A stretch of 64,000 bases of DNA from Xylanibacter rarus (GTDB lineage: Bacteria; Bacteroidota; Bacteroidia; Bacteroidales; Bacteroidaceae): contig NZ_LFQU01000012.1 in assembly GCF_001275135.1 (NCBI RefSeq), positions 37,530-101,529 of the forward strand. Reading direction: 5' to 3'. The notes beneath the pieces are model-generated. The model made no database searches. It was not told the origin of the DNA and was given only the letters and a program-made list of their open reading frames with translations. Of this stretch, positions 57,838 to 64,000 are shown in pieces. Each line of letters starts with the position of its first letter. The stretch's first letter is position 1. The translations under genes and the position numbers were made by a program.

Positions 57838-58930
57838 AGTTTTTTATTGAATAATGTATGCCACCTAAATTATCAGGTTGCAGAGTATTGCCATAATTGA
57901 CAAAGGCTTCTTCGACAAATCTGCTCGCCTTTGTTGGAAGTCCTCGGACTATAATATTACTAAGAACTGCATAAATTGGATTTACATCTTCATAGATGCT
58001 GGCTCCGATATCGAATGGTGTGGATACTTCAAAGGCAGATAAAGATTTGTATAATGCTTTTACTTTTTCAGCTTTTTCGTTATCAGAAGAGAATAATTCA
58101 TTGACGCAATCAAGACGATAGGCTGCATGAAACTGTTTTGGCGGATTGTAACTGACAAGGATTTCTCCTGTTTCATATCGCTCAATTTTAAAAATCTTGT
58201 ATCTGGCTGTGTAGCTGTAATTTTCTTTGTTGTGGCTTGCTGTCCAAATCAGTTCTGGATTCTGAAACCAATTGTAAAAAGCATCAATCCTTTGATTGTT
58301 TGCATTTAATGGTCCGACGCAAACAAAATAGTGTTCAGCGCAAATGGCATCCGCAAGTGTTTGTGCAAGTTGTTTGACATTTACGGAATCAACATCAAGT
58401 ATATTAGAAAAGAAATGTATTGTGACATCTACATCAGAGACAATATTTTCCGCTGTAATCTCGTTCACATACTTGTTCAAGTCTACAACTTTAGCAGTTT
58501 CAATATAAACTGATAAATGTAACTTTGCTCTATCTAATGCAATTTGTGATGGCTCTATGAGTAGGATACGCTCAATATCTGCGTCTATACTATTTTCTCT
58601 TAGATAATCTAAAAAGCACATTGAAGCCAAGCCTTGTCCACATCCCCAGTCTATGACCTGTAATGTCTTTCCATGATATTTCTCAGGTTGTAAATGAGAG
58701 AGGGCGGCATGAATTTTTGCTTCGTGCATTTTGCCAAAAGAATATAGATATTGACATAACTGTTCATGGGTATTAAGCAGATTCACTCCTCTATTCAATG
58801 AATAGTATATAGAATCTCTTTCGTACGTATCTAAGTCGGATATAGAATCACATGCTATGTTCCTTATCTTTTGGAAAGTAGGATGCTGTAATGCTTTGAT
58901 TTGGTTGTTATATTCTGTAATTGAAGCCAT
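57830..58930 (-). CDS. Class I SAM-dependent methyltransferase-like protein
   Basis: 366 aa. Residues ~95-125 hold motif I VIDWGCGQGLASMCFL, and the acidic end of strand 2 is in ILLIEPSQIALDRAK, so it has the Rossmann methyltransferase fold. I see no DPPY/NPPF motif of adenine or cytosine DNA methyltransferases, so an RNA, protein or small-molecule substrate, or a regulatory role, is as likely as DNA. Its start overlaps the DUF1848 stop by one base (TAATG), and its end overlaps the helicase start by 8 nt, which shows tight coupling. Confidence 0.75.
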   Translation of the reverse strand: MASITEYNNQIKALQHPTFQKIRNIACDSISDLDTYERDSIYYSLNRGVNLLNTHEQLCQYLYSFGKMHEAKIHAALSHLQPEKYHGKTLQVIDWGCGQGLASMCFLDYLRENSIDADIERILLIEPSQIALDRAKLHLSVYIETAKVVDLNKYVNEITAENIVSDVDVTIHFFSNILDVDSVNVKQLAQTLADAICAEHYFVCVGPLNANNQRIDAFYNWFQNPELIWTASHNKENYSYTARYKIFKIERYETGEILVSYNPPKQFHAAYRLDCVNELFSSDNEKAEKVKALYKSLSAFEVSTPFDIGASIYEDVNPIYAVLSNIIVRGLPTKASRFVEEAFVNYGNTLQPDNLGGIHYSIKNFE

Positions 58931-59994
58931 TATCTTCCGGTAATTGTTTCTGCATAGGGATTATTTAGATGTCTTTTCCAGTTTGCTATTGCCGTGTCTT
59001 TAGATGTATTGGCATAGCAATATTCACAAAGATGTGGGCATGTATTGTATTCTCCAATATCTTTAGCTGCCATGCAGCCACAAAGTTCACGCTGTCCGGG
59101 ATCTTTCTTATGGGCACTGATAAAATAATGGTTGTCTGGAAGTATTATGGCGTTATCTGGAATATTGATATCCCAAAAAAGGGTAGGAGCAGGAACACTT
59201 TCTATTTTGACTTTCATGAATTCCATCAGTTTAGTATCCTTCCATGCCAATTTGGTAATCAAATCACCATCGATACAACGATTGTGCTCGATGCCGTATT
59301 TGTCAATGTCTATCTTTTCTCCACAAGTTGCCAATGTGTAGTTCCAGTCTCGTTCCTTGTTCATTACAGATAGTTTCCGAGCAAATTCCTCCATAAGAAT
59401 CTCATTCCATTCATGATACGGGATTCCGTTACGTTCAAGATTTGACTTGACTTTTTTATATGTTTTGATGTCAGCATAGCTGAAAACCAATTTTTCAGTA
59501 TATCCTTTAAGTTGATCCCCAACTTTTTGCACCTTACTTAGCAGGTCATCAATTGATATATCATCGGTAAGAATCAAAGGATCAAATCTCCAAATAACAG
59601 AGCCTTTACCTAGATGTTTTACTAACGTTTTAAAAGTATCTATTCGCGAAGCCAATGAAGGAACTTTCTCTAGCTTTTCAGTTTCGTAGTCATTTAACGT
59701 ATATTGAATGTAACACTTTATATTCTTTTCTTCAAGAATATGAAGATAATCCAATAATGGGCGTGGATTCTTTGACCAGAAAACAATGAATCTTGTTTGG
59801 GCGTATGAAACATAGGATTTGATACCATTAAACGGATTTGTCCATGCTGAGTACCCTTTTTTTAATCGGTCAAAAAACCAGTCTGAATAGAAAGCCGGAA
59901 TATCAGTACTTCTACTAGCAGATACGATTAAAGGTGCTTGCGCATTTACAAATTGTCCTTCTACGTTTATTTCTATTTGTGACCAAGTTGCCAT
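58930..59994 (-). CDS. DUF1848 family protein
   Basis: 354 aa. SASRSTDIPAFYSDWF, FIVFWSKNPRPLL and WRFDPLIL are DUF1848 hallmarks. The C-terminus has a cysteine cluster, CGCMAAKDIGEYNTCPHLCE followed at once by YCYAN, which probably binds an Fe-S cluster. The family is thought to be related to spore-photoproduct-lyase/radical-SAM-type folds, but its reaction is unknown. It is the first gene of the four-gene operon. No good promoter is visible in the 174 bp before it, so it may be read from the XRE promoter at 61.7 kb. Confidence 0.88.
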   Translation of the reverse strand: MATWSQIEINVEGQFVNAQAPLIVSASRSTDIPAFYSDWFFDRLKKGYSAWTNPFNGIKSYVSYAQTRFIVFWSKNPRPLLDYLHILEEKNIKCYIQYTLNDYETEKLEKVPSLASRIDTFKTLVKHLGKGSVIWRFDPLILTDDISIDDLLSKVQKVGDQLKGYTEKLVFSYADIKTYKKVKSNLERNGIPYHEWNEILMEEFARKLSVMNKERDWNYTLATCGEKIDIDKYGIEHNRCIDGDLITKLAWKDTKLMEFMKVKIESVPAPTLFWDINIPDNAIILPDNHYFISAHKKDPGQRELCGCMAAKDIGEYNTCPHLCEYCYANTSKDTAIANWKRHLNNPYAETITGR

Positions 59995-60168
59995 AATTAC
60001 ATATCATTTAAATAGATTCAATTATTTTCAAAATGAATGAGTTTTTTGCCAATTAATTCCAAAACTTTATGTTCTATAAGTTTTTGCTAGCGGTAGTATG
60101 TTGACATTCATACTTAGATTGGCGTTCTTAATCAAGATCGAAGATAAAATCCAAGAGTCACAAATTCT

Positions 60169-61470
60169 CTATAGTTGAATTTTTCCCGAATGCAATTTTT
60201 TTATCAAATCTTCATATATGGTAATTAATCCATTTGTTATCAACCCGTTTCGTTCAATCATCCTAAAAGGTGAAGATTCTTTCAAGGATATAATGAGATC
60301 ATTTATTATTTCTGCCGGCTGCATTTCGAACATCATATATTCAAACATGGAGTCACCTTCTTTCCAAAAATCACTGTGACATCCATAATTATACTTTTCC
60401 TAGGCGAAATAAAGAGCAATCTTATACATTTCAAGCATTTGGTTATTCTTAATTGCTAATGCAGAATCGCCATTTCTTTTGCCGATTTTTGTGAATTCAT
60501 TTTGAATTTTTGAAATTGCATCAATTAAAGCTTTGATAAATTCTTTGGATATATCATTGACTCGACTATTATTACTAGTTGACAACTTATCTAAGAAAGT
60601 CGTATCGATAATATTTTCATCTATTTCATAGTAATTTGAATCTCCATTTATAGAGTTCAAATATTTATTTTCAATTACACTAATTAAATTGTTAATGGTT
60701 TCTTCCCCGTAATAAGAACGTGGAATACCAATCAAAGGAGAATCTGATATAGCTTCATTTATTGCATCTAATGCTTTTTGAGCAATTTTGTATGCTCTGT
60801 CAATATTATTTATCTTGTAATTACATAGAGCAATATACATTAGAATTTTGGGTCTATAGGCAGATGTGTGATTTTCATGTTCTTCAAGGTCTAACTTATT
60901 GCACTTCACAAAAAGTTTAAGGGTCTCTACTATGAATTTTGCCTGATCGAGATTACTAACATTTGAATTGTCGTTGTATAATTTTACAGCTCGTTCCATA
61001 AGTGGGTCCAGGGACAGCATACCATAACTTTTTAATTCATTCATAATACTTTGAGCTGTGTCTAATGTCTTTTTGCATTCCTCATGATGGGAGTTCTGTT
61101 GGTCTAATTTTTCTAATTTCCCGTAGAATTCTATAATTCTGTCAGGATTGGTCATTGCGAATCTAACATAATCAATAGTTCCATTTGAAAAAAATAGATG
61201 GCACACTATCGGAATTGACGGATTAAAATCAGATGTATTATGAACATATTGGATCCTATCAGCTAATATCATTGAACCATCCATTTCAAATTCGAAATTT
61301 TTAAGAATACGAAGTTCTTCAACGTTGCTTAAAAAAACGCGCATTAGATCTCCAGAAAACTCGGCTGTAATGACACAATTTATATAACCTTGATTAATGC
61401 AATATCCACCTTGCCACTCCTCGTAACGATTAGCGGCGAAAACAAAATTACGTTTGAAATATCTATCCAT
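60169..61470 (-). pseudogene. Unknown island protein interrupted by an amber codon
   Basis: From the ATG at 61470 the frame reads 356 codons to a TAG at 60400-60402, then continues in frame for 76 more codons (EKYNYGCHSDFWKEGDSMFE onward) to a second TAG at 60169-60171. The extension has coding character (acidic, amphipathic helix), so the first TAG is probably a CAG-to-TAG nonsense change. The N-terminal ~120 residues are mixed alpha/beta; the middle has TPR-like helices (ILMYIALCNYKINNIDRAYK). No family is recognised. It starts 2 nt after the XRE regulator stop and so belongs to its operon. Confidence 0.65.
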
Positions 61471-61472
61471 AA

Positions 61473-61697
61473 TTAATGAGAGTCAAAATTAGAATCATTT
61501 TTTATAAGTAACTCACTTACATCCATCTGTAAAAGTTTGGCAATTTTATATAGCGTTTCAATTGATGGCTGACTTGCGTTTGATGTCCAACGACTAATGG
61601 TTACCTCTGATTTGCCAAGTTGATCGCTTAACCACTTTCCTGTTTTTTGTCTTTCAAGCAATGCGATTTTGATACGATTATAAGCAACTTTTTCCAT
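61473..61697 (-). CDS. XRE-family HTH regulator
   Basis: 74 aa from the ATG at 61697 (MEKVAYNRIKIALLERQKTG). The HTH lies in KWLSDQLGKSEVTISRWTSN. This short regulator type is common beside restriction-modification and other defence genes in Bacteroidota, where it acts like a controller protein. I prefer 61697 to the codon at 61724, which would lie at the transcription start. It is transcribed just ahead of the amber-interrupted gene and perhaps the RecQ operon. Confidence 0.9.
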   Translation of the reverse strand: MEKVAYNRIKIALLERQKTGKWLSDQLGKSEVTISRWTSNASQPSIETLYKIAKLLQMDVSELLIKNDSNFDSH

Positions 61698-61714
61698 AAT
61701 GAATTTTAAAGTAT

Positions 61715-61753
61715 TACGATACAAAGTTATCGTATTTTGATAATATGGACAAA
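61715..61753 (-). promoter_or_regulatory. Autoregulated promoter of the XRE operon
   Basis: On the minus strand, TTTG (61753-61750), a 20-nt spacer and TAACTTTG (61729-61722) form a perfect Bacteroidota promoter. The -7 element lies within the perfect inverted repeat TACGATA-N6-TATCGTA (61715-61721 and 61728-61734). A dimeric XRE protein bound there would block its own promoter. The expected transcript starts only about 20 nt before the ATG. Confidence 0.75.
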
Positions 61754-61759
61754 TGTTTT

Positions 61760-62085
61760 GATAAGAAATACATAGATCTTCTTTATGGTGTCCCCGATTT
61801 TAAGGTTATATTATAAATCACCACTCTTTCCCTGTTCTCGTCGTTCGGTTTTGATTTTCCTATGCAAAGTTACTGCCTGTGTGAATGGCAAGAACCGTGA
61901 TTCTAATAGCCGTCAGAACAAACAACTGCTTTCCGCAAATCGTAGATTTGGGTATTTCATTTGTTCTCTTTGTCTATTTTCTTGCCTTATCGCCCTAATC
62001 TGGCAGTACTGATCTGCACGTAAAATCAGTATCCCGAACGAAGAAGCAATAAAGCTTCAAAATAAGGGAATAAAAAAATCAAGTC
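61760..62085. other. Noncoding leader before the mobile-element-type genes
   Basis: A 326-bp stretch between divergent genes, with no convincing coding frame. It appears to be the 5' region of the 62086 gene, but I find no consensus promoter in it. Confidence 0.4.
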
Positions 62086-62730
62086 ATGGAACAAATAAAT
62101 GATAACAACACGGTAACAATGCACCAGGCAGAGTTATATCTCCGCAACGAGGAAAATCCAACATCACTGTACGTTAGAATAGAAGGCAAACGAAGACGTT
62201 TGTTTATTAACCGGAGTACAGGACTTATCGGTATTATAGCTATAGGCAAGCGGAATAGGGGATATCGTTTTTCAAACTGGGAGTCTATTGAAAAGATTTA
62301 TTATCCAACTATAATGTCTGAAGCGAATGAAGATAGGAAGTTGGTCCGGAAATACCAAAAACTCGCTGAACTTGCTACACACACTAATGACTGGCTTAGA
62401 AAGATTGCGTCTGCCGACCCAAAGAAGTCTTTATATGAGAACCGCATTACTACAGGTACAACAATCGACGGCAAGTGCATACGCCTTTCAACGATTGAGA
62501 AGTATTGCGGCAGTATAGCTATGGACTGCTTTAAGGATGCTTTGAAAAAGAAAGAAAAGTATTCAAGTCATAGGTTTGACTTTTGTGGGTATGATGGAAC
62601 ATTGTGGTGCGAACCAAGGGAAAATGGCGATATGATTGCTGGCTTCAGTAAGGAATTCCGAAATTGTGGAAATGGCTATTACTATCTTCTTATCAACGAC
62701 CAGAATGTAATCGGCTATGACATTGACTGA
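62086..62730 (+). CDS. Hypothetical protein of conjugative-element type
   Basis: 214 aa, soluble, basic N-terminal half and mixed C-terminal half. I recognise no motif. Its style (MEQINDNNTVTMHQAELYLR) is like accessory proteins of unknown function on Bacteroidota conjugative transposons, so the DNA to the right of the island may be part of such an element. This is an impression from context, not a family match. Confidence 0.65.
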   Translation: MEQINDNNTVTMHQAELYLRNEENPTSLYVRIEGKRRRLFINRSTGLIGIIAIGKRNRGYRFSNWESIEKIYYPTIMSEANEDRKLVRKYQKLAELATHTNDWLRKIASADPKKSLYENRITTGTTIDGKCIRLSTIEKYCGSIAMDCFKDALKKKEKYSSHRFDFCGYDGTLWCEPRENGDMIAGFSKEFRNCGNGYYYLLINDQNVIGYDID

Positions 62731-63122
62731 TATTCATCATTATGAGTATCGTATCAGGCGTATGCTTGATGCGGTACTCCCATGATGTGCAACATATCCT
62801 TTTTTAGTCCTCATTTATGACCTTTTTTAATAGTCTTTCTGCATTATTATAAAACAGATAGCTTTCTGCATTATTACCATCTTTCGGGCTATCTATAAGA
62901 ATTGTGTCGCGAAGGTATATGTCCTGTCTTTCTTCTTCGCAAGGTCAAGCCTGCCGGTTCCTGCCAAAATCTCCACTCTCGGTTTTCAACTGAGGTGGTA
63001 TTTTGTCAATGAAATCTTGCAAGAAGAGTCAGGACACCTTGCAATGCGACATAATTTTAATTAACCCCGAAAGTAGCGGATGCTAACAGAGGGAAAAGTA
63101 AGAACTCAAATCTGAAACGATT
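62731..63122. other. 392-bp gap without a gene
   Basis: No coding frame. The 16-bp sequence TCTTTCTGCATTATTA occurs at about 62837 and nearly the same at about 62870 (CTTTCTGCATTATTA). Nothing else is recognised. Confidence 0.4.
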
Positions 63123-63416
63123 ATGGCAAATTATGCAACAAACATCTTCTACGCAAGTACGGAGAACGAGAAAGACCTTGATAAGGTTGAGAAATTTTTG
63201 GATAATACTTTTTGTGACTGTTATCTTGACAGAAATGAAGACTATATCGAAGGAGAATTTTCTTCGAGGTGGGATTATCCCGAAAAGGAAATTGACGAGA
63301 TGATTTCTCTTTTGGAGGACAAAGACAAAATTTATATCAGAATACTTACACATGAATTATGTAACGAGTATGTGAACTTTCAGGTCTTCTCCAATGGAGA
63401 ATGGTCTTATCGGTAA
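63123..63416 (+). CDS. Small acidic hypothetical protein
   Basis: 97 aa, strongly acidic, with no membrane segment and no known motif. Its size, acidity and place next to another small hypothetical resemble mobile-element accessory or anti-defence-type proteins, but nothing specific can be claimed. It lies 18 nt before the next gene. Confidence 0.6.
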   Translation: MANYATNIFYASTENEKDLDKVEKFLDNTFCDCYLDRNEDYIEGEFSSRWDYPEKEIDEMISLLEDKDKIYIRILTHELCNEYVNFQVFSNGEWSYR

Positions 63417-63434
63417 TTCTTAAATCTTAATACT

Positions 63435-63722
63435 ATGTTGTACGATTATAGAAAAGAATACAAAACACCTATGTCATTGGTGCTGGAGAACGGTTTTTCT
63501 ATTGAAGGGGAGTTTATTGACTTGCGTATCGCCACGGATACGCTTCCAGAGGGTAAGGTGTGGTATCATATCCGGCATTCCGATGATGATTGGTCCGAAC
63601 TGGCATCATTGAAGAATGGCTGTGTGGTGGTCAATTTTTGTGGTACATTTGTTTGCGACCCTATCTCAGATTTTCCTCTTGGTTCAGAACTGGAAATAAC
63701 GGACTGGACATATCTGAATTGA
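63435..63722 (+). CDS. Small hypothetical protein
   Basis: 95 aa, acidic, with predicted mainly beta-strand character (SLVLENGFSIEGEFIDL, WYHIRHSDDDW). It follows the previous gene closely and is probably co-transcribed. It recalls small proteins of unknown function on Bacteroidota conjugative elements. Confidence 0.6.
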   Translation: MLYDYRKEYKTPMSLVLENGFSIEGEFIDLRIATDTLPEGKVWYHIRHSDDDWSELASLKNGCVVVNFCGTFVCDPISDFPLGSELEITDWTYLN

Positions 63723-64000
63723 CCATGCAGATGGTATAGTGACAGTGTGGAGTGATGTCTCCACATTGTCATTCCTGTCATCTTTATCTGAAATATAAAA
63801 CTGTCTATTATAATTTGGACTTGCCCTGCAAGCCCTGTTCCTTTTATAAAAGACGCAGCATGAAGTGCGATAAAATCCTTTTATAAATTTCAGGTCATAC
63901 TATTGTAAATCACTAGTGTTCGAAAGATTATTTTATCCAGGTTATGTTGCAATGGCTTAAATCCGTTTTTACGGAATTCTTGCCTTCAACCGAAAATCAC
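63723..64000. other. Noncoding end of window
   Basis: No ORF of interest. TGACAGTGTGGAGTGATGTC and CCACATTGTCA (about 63740-63772) form an imperfect inverted repeat that could be a terminator. Confidence 0.35.

Noticed and set aside
48515-60402. TAG recoded as an amino acid
   Set aside because: Two in-frame TAG codons are seen in island genes, but normal genes in the window (for example atpA and atpG) end in TAG, and the release factor 1 gene is present.

Overview
The window is A+T-rich chromosomal DNA of a Bacteroidales bacterium, most likely Prevotella or a close relative. The evidence is the atp operon order D-C-orf-B-E-F-H-A-G, the LpxC-FabZ fusion inside a lipid A cluster, a divergent PurM, Bacteroidota-type promoters (TTTG, about 20 nt, TAnnTTTG) with few Shine-Dalgarno sites, and many Bacteroidota-specific DUF families. 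The species call is inference.

Core part (1-45.7 kb). The window opens in the 3' end of an NhaD-like transporter, followed by a frameshifted pfkA and the complete F1Fo ATP synthase operon (1471-8720) with its own promoter and terminator. On the minus strand come a PIF1-like helicase, penicillin-binding protein 1A, miaA, lpxA, lpxC-fabZ, lpxD and an HD hydrolase, then pyrF, prfA, purM, aroE, menG/ubiE, purC and phoH. On the plus strand lie a frameshifted secreted metallopeptidase, a DUF5715 protein and a tRNA-Ser/tRNA-Glu pair. A small scrapyard of transposase remnants and a MITE follows. Next are kdsB, a 14-repeat MORN protein, a YhcH-family gene, glgB, a DUF6057-like membrane protein, a DUF389 membrane protein, a TIGR01212-type radical SAM protein, dipeptidyl peptidase IV, DUF4861, and an iorA-iorB-aminotransferase operon.

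Accessory part (45.7-64 kb). The character changes sharply downstream of the aminotransferase terminator. A noncoding zone rich in TGTCCC/GGGACA motifs leads into a complete IS66 element (46043-48610) with 15/16 matching ends and a perfect 8-bp target duplication. Next is a cassette holding a decayed small regulator and a 1195-aa protein with TPR-like, GreA/GreB-C-like and PIN-like regions. The cassette is bounded by about 130-bp direct repeats, and the IS66 sits inside one of them. Beyond it is a tight minus-strand operon: DUF1848, a class I methyltransferase-like protein, a 1342-aa RecQ-type helicase with an N-terminal nuclease-like domain, and a tail-anchored coiled-coil protein. Upstream is an XRE regulator whose promoter overlaps a perfect palindrome, followed by an amber-interrupted gene. 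The last 2 kb holds small plus-strand hypotheticals of a type seen on Bacteroidota conjugative elements. I read this part as a defence island and think the operon plus the repeat-bounded cassette is the best candidate for an undescribed system; its function is inferred from domains and context only.

Four genes (pfkA, the metallopeptidase, DUF389, DUF4861) each carry one frameshift, three of them in A/T homopolymers and the fourth in a short stretch with small homopolymers. Sequencing or assembly error is therefore a serious alternative to real pseudogenisation. Three further genes (tnpA, the 434-codon island gene and the small regulator remnant) carry in-frame stop codons.
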